In this document: in pieces, positions 43,797 to 52,944 of the stretch | Layout: each line of letters opens with the position of its first letter | How positions within the stretch are numbered: position 1 is the stretch's first letter | Source of the DNA: Pseudonocardiales bacterium | Lineage (GTDB): Bacteria; Actinomycetota; Actinomycetes; Mycobacteriales; QHCD01 | DNA length: 64,000 bases | NCBI GenBank assembly: GCA_003244255.1 | Contig: QHCD01000053.1 | Location: 17,862-81,861, forward strand | Direction: 5' to 3' | Notes under the pieces: model-generated | Seen by the model: the letters and a program-made list of their open reading frames with translations, nothing else | Told to the model about the DNA's origin: nothing | The model's database searches: none | Program-made: the position numbers and the translations under genes

Positions 43797-44900
43797 GTGA
43801 CGTCACGCGGAACGGCGCCCGGGGCGGGCTCCGAGTCCCCATCTGGAGAAACTGCGGCTACCTACGCCGAGTCCGGCGTCGACATCGCCGCTGGCGACCG
43901 CGCCGTCGAGCTGATGCGCCCGTGGGTCGAGAAGGCCAGCCGGCCGGAGGTGATCGGCGGCCTTGGCGGCTTTGCCGGCCTGTTCGACCTCGACCCCAGC
44001 CGCTGGCGGCATCCGGTGCTCGCGGCGTCGACCGATGGCGTCGGGACCAAGCTGGTGATCGCGCAGGCACTCGGCCGCCACGACACCATCGGGCTCGACC
44101 TCGTGGGCATGGTCGTCGACGACGTCGTCGTGTGCGGCGCCGAGCCGCTGTTTCTGCAGGACTACGTCGCGTGCGGTCGGGTGGTGCCCGAGCGGATGGC
44201 CGAGATCATCGGTGGCGTCGCCGAGGGCTGCCGGCAGGCTGGATGCGCGCTCGTCGGCGGCGAGACAGCCGAACATCCCGGCCTGCTGAGCCAGGACGAG
44301 TACGACCTCGCGGGCACTGCCGTAGGTGTCGTCGAGCGCGACAAGCTGCTCGGACCCGACCGCGTGCGCGCCGGGGACGCCGTCATCGCGCTGGGCTCGT
44401 CCGGGCTGCACTCCAACGGTTACTCGCTGGTGCGCCACGTGCTGCTTGGGCCTGGCCGGATGCACCTTGACGCCATCGTCGACGACCTCGGCAGCGACCG
44501 GACCCTCGGCGAAGAACTGCTCACACCGACCCGCATCTACGCCAAGGACTGCCTTGCGCTGATCGAAGAGGTCGACGTCCACGCCTTCGCGCACGTCACC
44601 GGCGGCGGCCTCGCGACCAACCTCTCCCGGGTGCTGCCCGCGCACCTCGACGCCGTCGTCGAGCGCCGCACCTGGCGGCCGCAGCCGATCTTCGACCTGA
44701 TCGCCGGCCGGGGCCGGGTCGAGCCGGAGGAGATGGAGCGCACGTTCAACATGGGCGCGGGCATGGTCGCGATCGTCGGGCGCGACGACGCCGACCGCAC
44801 GCTTGCCGTGCTGATTGCGCGGCACCTGCCGGCCTGGGGTGCCGGCGAGATCGCCGACGGCAACGGGACGGCGCGCCTCGTCGGCAGCTATCCGTCCTGA
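43797..44900 (+). CDS. purM: Phosphoribosylformylglycinamidine cyclo-ligase
   Basis: PurM closes the imidazole ring, converting FGAM to AIR with ATP. The 367-residue protein starts at GTG 43797. Signatures: 'AASTDGVGTKLVIAQALG', 'DLVGMVVDDVVVCGAEPLFLQDYVACG', 'CALVGGETAEHPG' and 'FAHVTGGGLATNLSRVLP'. It is co-directional with purF 9 bases upstream. Its stop codon is the first triplet of a 16-bp tandem repeat. Confidence 0.97.
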   Translation: MTSRGTAPGAGSESPSGETAATYAESGVDIAAGDRAVELMRPWVEKASRPEVIGGLGGFAGLFDLDPSRWRHPVLAASTDGVGTKLVIAQALGRHDTIGLDLVGMVVDDVVVCGAEPLFLQDYVACGRVVPERMAEIIGGVAEGCRQAGCALVGGETAEHPGLLSQDEYDLAGTAVGVVERDKLLGPDRVRAGDAVIALGSSGLHSNGYSLVRHVLLGPGRMHLDAIVDDLGSDRTLGEELLTPTRIYAKDCLALIEEVDVHAFAHVTGGGLATNLSRVLPAHLDAVVERRTWRPQPIFDLIAGRGRVEPEEMERTFNMGAGMVAIVGRDDADRTLAVLIARHLPAWGAGEIADGNGTARLVGSYPS

Positions 44901-44967
44901 GGGGTGGCCGCCCTAAGGGGTGGCCGCCCTGAGCGGTGGCCGGGCTGAGCGGTGGCCGCCTGAGCGG
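44898..44967 (+). repeat. 16-bp tandem repeat after purM
   Basis: Four units starting at 44898, 44914, 44930 and 44946, of the form TGAGGGGTGGCCGCCC (variants TAAGG..., TGAGCGG...), with a partial fifth. The first unit begins with the purM TGA stop. Each unit keeps a TGA or TAA in the same place, so the array again looks like a duplication of a stop-codon junction. A role in termination is possible. Confidence 0.85.
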
Positions 44968-44979
44968 TACCCCGACCGG

Positions 44980-45165
44980 TCACCCTCGAGCGGCTGGGTC
45001 CGATATGTCGTCGGTGTCGTCAGCGTCCTCATCGGAATCGCCCTCGGTGCCGTCCTCGGCGCCAGAGAGCTCGCGCTGCAGGCGGAGCAGATCTGGTTCT
45101 TGACTGCTGTATTTCAAGGCTCGGGCGACCTTCGTCTGCTTGGCCTTGGCACGGCCGCGCCCCAT
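44980..45165 (-). CDS. DUF3073 family protein
   Basis: A 61-residue protein from ATG 45165, with GAGGGGG upstream. The conserved start 'MGRGRAKAKQTKVARALKYSSQEPDLLRLQREL' is basic and is followed by an acidic tail rich in Asp and Glu. DUF3073 is a small actinobacterial family regularly found reverse-oriented after purM. The function is unknown; the basic N-terminus suggests nucleic-acid or ribosome binding. Upstream in-frame ATG/GTG codons exist but would add non-conserved residues. Confidence 0.93.
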   Translation of the reverse strand: MGRGRAKAKQTKVARALKYSSQEPDLLRLQRELSGAEDGTEGDSDEDADDTDDISDPAARG

Positions 45166-45306
45166 GGCTCGACCCCCTCGCGCAGGCGGGCTTCCGCTAA
45201 GCGGTGCCGGCATCTTGTCAATGTCTCGTGCTGACAACGGTACCGTGCCCATCCGCCGCAGGCACGCGGGCCAGCGACCGGACGCGCCGCGGCAGCGTGC
45301 TGCCGG

Positions 45307-46389
45307 TCAGCTGCGCGGCAGCAGGATGGCGCGCAGCCGGCCGACCTCCGCCATCCGCCGCTCGGCGACCCGGTCGGCGGCGGTCGCCGGAGACATGCTC
45401 TCGGTAGCGGCGACGTCGTAGATCCGCAGCGTGGTGTCGAAGATCTGGGTCGCCTTGGCCTTGGCGCGGTCGAAACTGAAGCCCTCGATCTCGTCGGCGA
45501 CCTGGATCACGCCGCCTGAGTTGACGACGTAATCCGGTGCGTAGAGCACGCCTCGGTCGGCGAGCAGCTTTTCGATACCGGGATGGGCCAGCTGATTGTT
45601 CGCGGCACCGCAGACCACCGCGGCCGAGAGCGCGTCGACGGTGTCGTCGTCGAGCGCGCCACCGAGCGCGCACGGGGCGTAGACGTCGATGCCGGCGCCG
45701 ATCAGCTCGGTGACGTCTCTCGCCACTTCGACGTCGGCGTGGGTGGCCCGCAGCCGCCCGATCGCGGCGACGTTTGGGTCGCACACGACGATCGTCGCGC
45801 CGTCGTCGAGCAGATGCTCGACCAGATGCCGACCGACCTTCCCGACGCCGGCGATGCCGACCCGGCGGCCGCGCAGCGTCGGTGATCCCCAGACCTGCTG
45901 GGCGCTCGCGCGCATCCCCTGGAACACCCCGTATGCCGTGAGGATCGACGAATCACCGGCACCGCCGTGCTCGGGCGACCGGCCGGTGACGAACCGGGTC
46001 TCCCGGGCGACGACGTCCATGTCCTGCACGTAGGTGCCGACGTCGCAGGCCGTGATGTACCGGCCGCCGAGGGAGGAGATGAACCGTCCGTAGGCGCGCA
46101 GCAGTGACTCGGTCTTGTCGCGGTCCGGGTCGCCCCAGATGACTGCCTTGCCGCCGCCGAAGTCGAGCCCGGCCAGGGCGTTCTTGTAGGCCATGCCACG
46201 GGAGAGGTTGAGGACATCGGCCAGCGCGGCGTCCTCGCTGGCGTAGGGGTAGAACCGGGTACCGCCCAGCGCGGGTCCGAGCGCGGTCGAGTAGATCGCG
46301 ATGATCGCGCGCAGGCCGGTCTCCCGGTCATGGCAGAACACCACCTGTTCGTGGCCGGCGCCGGCGGCGGCGGAGAACACGGCCAACAC
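45307..46389 (-). CDS. Valine/leucine/phenylalanine-type dehydrogenase
   Basis: This NAD-dependent enzyme deaminates a branched-chain or aromatic amino acid to its 2-oxo acid. The 360-residue protein has the catalytic Lys in '[19 protein letters not shown]' and the nucleotide-binding '[14 protein letters not shown]', with '[11 protein letters not shown]'-like and 'NNQLAHP' segments of the Glu/Leu/Phe/Val family. Streptomyces has valine dehydrogenase in the same place next to DUF3073 and bldC, so Val is the best guess. It would feed branched-chain acyl-CoA for fatty acids. Confidence 0.9.
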   Translation of the reverse strand: MLAVFSAAAGAGHEQVVFCHDRETGLRAIIAIYSTALGPALGGTRFYPYASEDAALADVLNLSRGMAYKNALAGLDFGGGKAVIWGDPDRDKTESLLRAYGRFISSLGGRYITACDVGTYVQDMDVVARETRFVTGRSPEHGGAGDSSILTAYGVFQGMRASAQQVWGSPTLRGRRVGIAGVGKVGRHLVEHLLDDGATIVVCDPNVAAIGRLRATHADVEVARDVTELIGAGIDVYAPCALGGALDDDTVDALSAAVVCGAANNQLAHPGIEKLLADRGVLYAPDYVVNSGGVIQVADEIEGFSFDRAKAKATQIFDTTLRIYDVAATESMSPATAADRVAERRMAEVGRLRAILLPRS

Positions 46390-46663
46390 GGCCTCCCGGA
46401 TTCCTATTCAGCGCCCGGATCATCGCACGAGCACGGGTGGCCGGTTCGGCACGGCTCGGGCGCGAACTTTCGCGCGCGCGGAAAGCGGCGTGACGGCGCA
46501 CCCGATTTCCTGTCGGCGTTCTCGGCATTCGCCCAGCTTTGCGGCGTACCATCCGGCTCCTAACCGGGTCGCGGTGATTTGACCTACCCGGCGATTTGGT
46601 TCATTATGGCCCATAGCGGGGCGCCATCCACACCACCGGCAACTCGCACGAGAGGACACGACG

Positions 46664-46879
46664 ATGACGACGCGCACGTCGACCGAGGCCGAACCGCTGC
46701 TGACACCAGCAGAGGTCGCCAGCATGTTCCGGGTCGACCCGAAGACGGTGACCCGCTGGGCGAAGGCCGGCAAGCTCACCTCCATCCGCACCCTCGGCGG
46801 GCACCGCCGGTACAAGGAGTCCGAGGTCCGATCGCTGCTCGGTGGCGCCGCGAGCACCGAGGACGCCCCGACCGCCTGA
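46664..46879 (+). CDS. bldC: BldC-family MerR-like DNA-binding protein
   Basis: A 71-residue protein whose centre, 'LLTPAEVASMFRVDPKTVTRWAKAGKLTSIRTLGGHRRYKESEVRSLL', is almost the textbook BldC winged helix. BldC binds head-to-tail on direct repeats and controls development in Streptomyces. It stands alone, about 270 bases from the divergent dehydrogenase, as in other actinobacteria. A GAGAGGA ribosome-binding sequence lies close upstream. Confidence 0.96.
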   Translation: MTTRTSTEAEPLLTPAEVASMFRVDPKTVTRWAKAGKLTSIRTLGGHRRYKESEVRSLLGGAASTEDAPTA

Positions 46880-46923
46880 TCCCACCGCACCGTTCATAGA
46901 CCGCACCCAGCAGCGGATCGCCA

Positions 46924-47733
46924 GTGAGCGCCACCGACGTCGCCGATGCCGGCGGCGCCGTCGATCCCGGCGGGTTCTACGAACGCCGTGGCGAGGATCG
47001 GTTCGGCGCCACGCTGCACACCCAGGGTCCGTGGGATCCCAGCGCCGCACACGGCGGTCCGCCGTCCGCGCTGCTCGGGCGCGCGATCGAGCAGACCGCG
47101 CCGCGCGATGGATTCCACGTCGCCCGGTTGACGGTGGAGATCCTCGGCCCGATACCCGTCGACGGCGAGATGGTCGTCAAGGCCGACGTCGTACGCCCCG
47201 GTCGCAGCGTCGAGCTGGTGGAGGCCGAGCTGGCCGCAGGCGGCCGCGCTGTGGCCAGAGCCCGCGCCTGGCGGATCAGGGGCAGCGCCGTCCCGCTGCC
47301 CGAGCGCGGGCTCCGCCCGCCGCCGAACCGGCCGGCTGATGCGACGACCATCGACTGGCCGGGCGGCTACATCGCGTCGATCGAATGGCGGTTCGGCACT
47401 GGGACGTTCAACCAGCCAGGACCCGCGACGGTGTGGACGCGGGCACGGCGTCCGCTCGTCACGGGCGAGGTGCTGAGCCCGTTGCAGCGTGTCCTGCTGG
47501 TCGCCGACTCCGGGAACGGCGTGAGCGGTGAGCTCGATCTCGCCCGGTACTGGTTCATCAACCCGGAGCTGACCGTGCACGTCTACCGGCTGCCGGCGGG
47601 CGAGTGGGTCTGCCTGCAGGCTCGGACCGCCGTCGCGCCCGATGGCATCGGCCTGGCCGAGTCAATCCTGTTCGACGATCGCGGGTCGCTCGGGCGCGGG
47701 GCTCAGGCGTTGATGCTCGGACCGCGCGGCTGA
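46924..47733 (+). CDS. Acyl-CoA thioesterase-like (double hotdog) protein
   Basis: A 269-residue protein from GTG 46924. It looks like a TesB-like double hotdog: 'DPSAAHGGPPSALLGRAIEQ' in the first half, with 'LTVEILGPIPVDGEMVVKADVVRPGRSVELVEAEL', and 'YWFINPELTVHVYRLPAGEWVCLQARTAV' then 'GIGLAESILFDDRGSLGRGAQAL' in the second. Such proteins hydrolyse acyl-CoA thioesters. The second half replaces TesB catalytic residues in a way I cannot judge. The 3' end overlaps the convergent diguanylate cyclase gene by 72 bases. Confidence 0.8.
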   Translation: MSATDVADAGGAVDPGGFYERRGEDRFGATLHTQGPWDPSAAHGGPPSALLGRAIEQTAPRDGFHVARLTVEILGPIPVDGEMVVKADVVRPGRSVELVEAELAAGGRAVARARAWRIRGSAVPLPERGLRPPPNRPADATTIDWPGGYIASIEWRFGTGTFNQPGPATVWTRARRPLVTGEVLSPLQRVLLVADSGNGVSGELDLARYWFINPELTVHVYRLPAGEWVCLQARTAVAPDGIGLAESILFDDRGSLGRGAQALMLGPRG

Positions 47734-49062
47734 CCCCACGCTCGCTGCGGCCCGGCGGAATCGGCCGGGCTCTGATGCCGTCCGGATCGGACCGGCGAGT
47801 GGCGCGATGTGGACCCGGTTCCGGCCGGCGGTCTTCGCGGCATACAGGGACGCGTCGGCGGCGGCGAGCAACTCGTCGGCACCCGCGCGGCGGTCGGCTT
47901 CCAGCACGGTGACGCCAATCGACGCCGTGACGGCGACGCCCACGCCGTCGGCCATCCGGTCGGTGACGAAGGGGTGGGTGGCGATGCACCGCCGGATGCG
48001 CTCGGCGATCTCGGTGGCCTGTTCGAGGTCGGCATCGAAGGTTGCCACGAACTCCTCGCCACCGAATCGGCCGATGAGGTCGTGGTTGCGCAACTCGGCC
48101 CGCAGCACGTCGGCGATGCTGACGAGGACCTCGTCGCCGACGAGATGGCCGTGGGTGTCGTTGACGGACTTGAACCGGTCGAGGTCCATCAGCATGACGG
48201 CGATCGGTGTTCGCTTGCGCATCGCGCGGTCGAGCTCCCGCTCGAGTTCGCGCTGCCACGCGGCCGCGTTCAGCAGGCCGGTCTTGGCATCCGTCCTCGC
48301 CGCCGCCGTCAGCTGCCGGTGCAGCAAAGACCGGTGCAGCAGGATGATCGCCGGTAACGCAGGCAGGATCAGCACCGGTGACTGCGCAACCAGCGCAGTC
48401 ATCGTCACGCCCGTCGACACTTCGACGCCGTAGATCGTGAGCATTTCCCGGTCACCGAGCAGCGCACGCCACGACGTCGTCGGATTGGACAGCTGGATGG
48501 CCGCGGCGATGAGCACCGCATTGATCGCCGCGCAGCAACAGCCGGCGATCATCGCGGCGGCTAGAAGCGCGGCCGCGTGGTTGCCCCACTCATCGCCTGG
48601 AGGATGCACGCCAGCCATGGCGCGGAATGCTTGTCCTCCGGCGAAGTGGGCAAGCCCGATGGCGGCGACGGTGAATATTCGGCGATACAGCAACGATGGC
48701 CGCCCTCGCCATTGCGACCAAGCGTTGTCCGGGACCGCTGCCAGCAGCGCGAATGGACTCGGCAGAAGCAAGGCGATCGGCAATGTCCAGACGGTCATCA
48801 GATCTAGGTGTGCACCGGTCGGTTCATCGAGGCGGCGAGCGATCTCCAGACAGAACAGGGCAGACGCGCAGAACGCGACGAACACGGCGAGGTCGCGAGC
48901 GTTGCCGTACCCATCAAACACACTTGAGGTGAGCAGGGCCGTCCCGGCCGCGACGTCGACAACGAGCACGACGGCGAGCGCTGGGCGGGGCAGACTCCAG
49001 ACAGGCCATGACCGTACGGCGAGCAGGCCCCGAAGCTGACGTACGTGCATGAGTCGCATCAC
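47662..49062 (-). CDS. Membrane-bound diguanylate cyclase (GGDEF)
   Basis: A 466-residue protein with about eight transmembrane segments (residues 25-245) and a C-terminal GGDEF domain. The active site is intact as 'RFGGEEFVATF', with 'MDLDRFKSVNDTHGH' for metal and substrate. An inhibitory site RxxD ('RNHD') lies five residues before GGEEF, so product feedback by c-di-GMP is likely. There is no EAL domain. The membrane part has no recognised sensor family. The tail after 'AAKTAGRNRV' is disordered. Confidence 0.93.
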   Translation of the reverse strand: MMRLMHVRQLRGLLAVRSWPVWSLPRPALAVVLVVDVAAGTALLTSSVFDGYGNARDLAVFVAFCASALFCLEIARRLDEPTGAHLDLMTVWTLPIALLLPSPFALLAAVPDNAWSQWRGRPSLLYRRIFTVAAIGLAHFAGGQAFRAMAGVHPPGDEWGNHAAALLAAAMIAGCCCAAINAVLIAAAIQLSNPTTSWRALLGDREMLTIYGVEVSTGVTMTALVAQSPVLILPALPAIILLHRSLLHRQLTAAARTDAKTGLLNAAAWQRELERELDRAMRKRTPIAVMLMDLDRFKSVNDTHGHLVGDEVLVSIADVLRAELRNHDLIGRFGGEEFVATFDADLEQATEIAERIRRCIATHPFVTDRMADGVGVAVTASIGVTVLEADRRAGADELLAAADASLYAAKTAGRNRVHIAPLAGPIRTASEPGRFRRAAASVGSAARSEHQRLSPAPERPAIVEQD

Positions 49063-49246
49063 CGTGCCTTGAGGTCACACATACAGTAACGATTCGCGCG
49101 CAGTCCGCTATCCGATCCCGTGTAGTTGGTCAATCGCACATTCCGCGCGACAATCGGAGCTGCCCCATGATGGTGATCGCGCGTCGACGGCTTGGCGGGC
49201 CGACTGCGCGGGATCGCCGGTACCCCCACACCGACAGGAGGCCCCA

Positions 49247-49270
49247 TGCGTAATATGCGCTGGACCTAAG
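49247..49270 (+). CDS. Possible 7-residue leader-type ORF
   Basis: AGGAGG at 49237-49242 is followed after four bases by ATG and codons for M-R-N-M-R-W-T, then TAA. A strong hairpin comes about 65 bases later. The arrangement looks like a leader peptide, but no + strand structural gene follows, so it may be a chance match. Confidence 0.2.
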
Positions 49271-49333
49271 TCCCCAAGTCGAGCTGATCGCCGGACGCAC
49301 TCGTCGTCATCGCGATCAGCCGGCAACGCCAAG

Positions 49334-49368
49334 GATGAGGGCCCGCAGCCACTTGGCGGGCCCTCATC
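49334..49368. terminator. Hairpin terminator at the end of the S8 gene
   Basis: GATGAGGGCCCGC (49334-49346) pairs perfectly with 49356-49368 across a 9-base loop. It starts 7 bases beyond the reverse-strand stop at 49375. It would stop the S8 gene transcript and any + strand transcript as well. Confidence 0.85.
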
Positions 49369-49374
49369 GCTGCC

Positions 49375-52300
49375 TTATCCGATCGTGTAAGCGTACGGGA
49401 GGCCGACGACCTCGTCGCCGGTAGCGGTGAAGTCGCTGAAGGTGTCGATGTGGATGATCCCGCTGATGTAACTGCCGGCGGCCCCGCTCGGGGTGATCGA
49501 CACCGTGATGGTGCCGGACTGACCCGGCTGCAGCGTCAACGGCGTCGTCGGGGGCGTGGTCGGGTTCACCGACTCTAACCACCGGTCACCGGTCGACGAC
49601 GTGATCGTGGCGTCGAACACCTTCGTGTGTGCGGTCGCGGTGAGGTTTGCGGTGCCGGCCGGCGCCGGTCCGCTGAACGGGCCGAGCTCCGACGGCGTCC
49701 CCACCCACAGCCCGGACGCCAGCTCGGCATCCGCGGCGGTCGCTCGCGACGTCGTGCCGTTGGAGGCGCCGTACACCTCGGGTTCGCCGGAGTTCGCCGA
49801 GCCGTAGTAGACGTCCAGGTCGATCGGCAGCGTCGCCGAGGCCTGGAAGGTGGCGGTGTCGGTCTCCGGCGGGACCAGCCAGGTGGGCGTGACGTCGGCC
49901 GGCACGGGCAGCGGCACGTTCGTCGTCTGTCCCTTCGGCGCGAGCGTTCGGGTGGCGTAGGTGTTCCGGCGCGGATCGGTGAAGAAGCCTGCGGCGGCGT
50001 TGCCGGTGTTCTTCACGGTGACCTTGACGGCGTAGGTGTGGCCGGCCTGCAGGTGCTTCATCGGGCTGGTCGGCAGCGTCGGCGCGATCGCGGACGCACC
50101 GTTGAACGCGACGATGCCGCTGAACGGTTCGCTGATGCGCAACCCGCTCACCGGGTTGCCGAAGACGACGAGCACCTTCCACCGGCCGGCGACCGGACCC
50201 GCGTGATACATCTGCAGCGTCGAGGTGTACCGCGCCGCGCCGCCGACCACCTGCACGTTGCTGCCGCCGGAGAGCGGCTCGCCGTCGGGCGCCACCAGGT
50301 AGGCGTTGACGACGACCGTCGGGTCGGTGAGCTTCAGGTTGACGTCGAGGTCGCGCTGACCCGCTGGCACGTCGAGGTAGTAGTAGGTCGACTGCGCGGG
50401 GGAATAGGCGCGGCCGTTGCCGCCGGTGAGGGTGCCGGTGAAGGAGCCGCCCGACGGGAGCATGGTGCGCAGAGTCACCGGGACAGCGACCCGCGACATC
50501 AACGCGGAGTCGATCTCCAGCGCGTCGCTGAGGTCGCCCACCGAGGCGCCGTCGGCAACGCTGACGTGCAGCGTGCCGGTGCGACCCGGGGGGACAGGCA
50601 GCGACGCCGGCGTCACCGAGCCGACCGTGCGGTACGCGGTGCTCAGCGCCTGGTAGCTGACCGGGCCGTCGTAGCCGTAGGTACCGGCGTTGCAGTCGAT
50701 GTACGCCGTCCACGTGCCGGCAGCCGGGTAGCGGACGTCGACGCTGCCGTAGTGGGCGTAACCCTGCGGAATCGAGTACGCCGAGTAGACACCGAGCGGG
50801 TTGATCAGGAATACCCGCACCGGCGACTGGTTGACGCCGCTGACCTGCTTCTCGGGCGCCGCGATGCGGAACGCGAGGTTGTCCGCGCCGGTCGGAACCG
50901 AGAACGTCGTCGAGGTGTAGGCCTTCACGATGCCCAGCCCGTCGACGAACGTCTTGGTCGGATTGGTGGCGTGCAGGGTGACCGTCCCGGTGGTGTTGCG
51001 CACGACCGTCGACAGCGACCGGACGTGGGCATTCAGGACCTGGGTGATCGGGCTGACGTTGCGGACCGTGACGTCGAAGTTCTGCAGCTGGCCCGGCTTG
51101 CCGGTGGCGAGCAGCTGGGTCGGGCTGACCAGCAGCCCGGACCCGGTTGGGGCGGGCGAGCCGAAGCTGTCGGGGACGGACATCGCGGTCTTGACGGCGG
51201 CGAGCGTGTTGATCTCGCCGGCACCCTGCTCGAAGGCGGGCAGGCCGAGATCGATTGCCGAGCTGGTCAGGATCTGCTTCACGAGGGCCGGTGTCGGGTG
51301 TGCTCCACCGTGTGTCTTGGCGTAGGCCTCGATGACCAGCGCCGAAGCACCCGCCGTGAGTGGCGCCGCCTGGCTGGTGCCGCCGAACAGCTGGATCGAC
51401 GACCCGTTGCCGTTGAAGTCGACGCAGCCGGTGTACAGCGCGGGATCGGGCGAGCACAGTGCCCAGCCCAGGTCGCCGAGGGCGACGACGTCGGGCACCT
51501 TGCCGCTGCCCGCGACACCGCCGGATGAGAGCGATGACGTGTTGTCGCTCGCCCAGGTGCCGTTGCTGAACTGGAAGCCGGCGTAGGTCGTCTGCGCGTA
51601 GCTGCGGAACCCGGTGGTCGCGCCGGCGCCGATCACGTTCGGGTCAGAGCCCGGCGAGCCGATGGTGCCGTTGGTGCCCGCGTCACCGGTCGAGGCGACC
51701 ACCGTAACGCCGGCCCGGACGGCGGCGTCGTCGACCAGGCTGATCGGGTCGGTGCTGTTGTCGGGGTAGGGGTTCGCGCCGAACGACTCGTTGATGACGT
51801 TGACGTTGTCGGTCAGGACGGCGTAGTCGATCGCCTGCACGAAGCGCGACGTCGGAGCTGTCGGCGCCTCACCGAAGACTTTCAGCCCCACCAGCGAGGC
51901 GCCGGGCGCGACGCCGCGGATGACGATGTTGCATCCCCTGGGCAGCGGGTGCGCCGGGACGACGTAGGTCGAGAGGTCGTAGGGGTGCAGGCCCTGCGCG
52001 GCGATCGCGCTGGCGTCGCCGAAGGCTTCGGCGGCCGGGCTGGGCGCGTTCGGGCCTTCGTCGCTGAAGTCGCGGTAGTCGGAGAACACCGGCTTGCCGT
52101 TGGCCCGGATGAAGTCCGGGTTGTGGATGTCGATCCCCTCGGCCAGGTAGGCGACCTTCACCCCGGTGCCGTCGACGTAGTTCTGCGCCTGCGGGATCGA
52201 CCGGTCCGAGTACGCCGTGTGGGTCAGCTGCAGCGCCTCGGGCTCGAGGATCGGCTGCGACGGCTTGCTGGGACACGCACCCGGCGGGACCGACGTCGAG

Positions 52301-52803
52301 CGCGGCGCGCTACTACGTTCCCCGCCGGCGGTGCCCTTCGCGGCGCTCGGGTCGGTCCGCTTGATCGGCAGGTCGCGGACGACGGCGCGCACGGCGCTGT
52401 TGGTGGCGAGGTGCGCGGCTTCGGCGCCGGTGATGGTGGCGGCGAAGCCGTTCAGCAGGGTGAACGGGGCGACCTTCGTCCCGCCCGTCGCCGCGACTTC
52501 GGCGAGCAGCGGCCGCTGGTCGGTGCGCACCGCCGCGCTACGCGCCGCGGCCGTGGTCGGGGTGCCCGGCAGGTTGCTGTGCTGATCGCGCAGCAGCACG
52601 ATCATGGGCTCCTTGGCGCCGGCCGAGAGCGCAGCGATCTGTGCCGCGCGGAACGTCGTCGAGTGGTGCGTCGGCGCTCCGGCGAGGCCGGGCCGGGCCG
52701 GCGCGGCTGTCGCCGGGACGCCGTAGAGCACGGTGGCGGCGACGGCGGCGACGGCGACGGCCCCGCCGAGGTGGAGGCGGCTCTTAGATCGGCACTGATC
52801 CAT
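49375..52803 (-). CDS. Very large secreted subtilase-like (S8) protein with altered catalytic motifs
   Basis: A 1142-residue protein with a signal peptide ending near 'PATAAPA' and an I9-like pro-region ('PMIVLLRDQHSN...'). The subtilase domain keeps the oxyanion Asn ('NVINESFGANPYPD') and nucleophile Ser ('FGGTSQAAPLTAGASALVIEAY'). The Asp motif reads 'VAYLAEGIDIHNPDF' instead of 'D-T/S-G', and the 'HGTHVAG' region reads 'FGDASAIAAQG'. As far as I recall, related actinobacterial proteins have 'LADG' and 'GDAS', so this is a divergent subfamily with a changed Asp/His pair. About 550 beta-rich residues follow. It ends in a clear terminator. Confidence 0.88.
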   Translation of the reverse strand: MDQCRSKSRLHLGGAVAVAAVAATVLYGVPATAAPARPGLAGAPTHHSTTFRAAQIAALSAGAKEPMIVLLRDQHSNLPGTPTTAAARSAAVRTDQRPLLAEVAATGGTKVAPFTLLNGFAATITGAEAAHLATNSAVRAVVRDLPIKRTDPSAAKGTAGGERSSAPRSTSVPPGACPSKPSQPILEPEALQLTHTAYSDRSIPQAQNYVDGTGVKVAYLAEGIDIHNPDFIRANGKPVFSDYRDFSDEGPNAPSPAAEAFGDASAIAAQGLHPYDLSTYVVPAHPLPRGCNIVIRGVAPGASLVGLKVFGEAPTAPTSRFVQAIDYAVLTDNVNVINESFGANPYPDNSTDPISLVDDAAVRAGVTVVASTGDAGTNGTIGSPGSDPNVIGAGATTGFRSYAQTTYAGFQFSNGTWASDNTSSLSSGGVAGSGKVPDVVALGDLGWALCSPDPALYTGCVDFNGNGSSIQLFGGTSQAAPLTAGASALVIEAYAKTHGGAHPTPALVKQILTSSAIDLGLPAFEQGAGEINTLAAVKTAMSVPDSFGSPAPTGSGLLVSPTQLLATGKPGQLQNFDVTVRNVSPITQVLNAHVRSLSTVVRNTTGTVTLHATNPTKTFVDGLGIVKAYTSTTFSVPTGADNLAFRIAAPEKQVSGVNQSPVRVFLINPLGVYSAYSIPQGYAHYGSVDVRYPAAGTWTAYIDCNAGTYGYDGPVSYQALSTAYRTVGSVTPASLPVPPGRTGTLHVSVADGASVGDLSDALEIDSALMSRVAVPVTLRTMLPSGGSFTGTLTGGNGRAYSPAQSTYYYLDVPAGQRDLDVNLKLTDPTVVVNAYLVAPDGEPLSGGSNVQVVGGAARYTSTLQMYHAGPVAGRWKVLVVFGNPVSGLRISEPFSGIVAFNGASAIAPTLPTSPMKHLQAGHTYAVKVTVKNTGNAAAGFFTDPRRNTYATRTLAPKGQTTNVPLPVPADVTPTWLVPPETDTATFQASATLPIDLDVYYGSANSGEPEVYGASNGTTSRATAADAELASGLWVGTPSELGPFSGPAPAGTANLTATAHTKVFDATITSSTGDRWLESVNPTTPPTTPLTLQPGQSGTITVSITPSGAAGSYISGIIHIDTFSDFTATGDEVVGLPYAYTIG

Positions 52804-52944
52804 GGCGGTGTCCTTCGGCAGCTGCGGACTCGGTTTGCCCGGCGTTTGATGCCCACCCGTTTGGATGCCGGTAGGCAGTCGTCAAGGGAAGGCTGCCAGG
52901 GTGAGCGGGAAAGAGCAACGCGGTGGGAGAGGAGACGATCGGAT

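Larger units (their letters stand above)
49063..49374. other. Intergenic region between GGDEF gene and S8 gene
   Basis: About 310 bases. It contains the GGDEF promoter side, a 7-codon ORF with a strong ribosome-binding site at 49247, and the S8 gene terminator at 49334-49368. Nothing else was recognised. Confidence 0.5.

Noticed and set aside
51949..52944. Upstream extension of the aminotransferase frame
   Set aside because: It is antisense to the S8 gene and compositionally biased; the ATG at 52945 has a good ribosome-binding site and matches homologue length.
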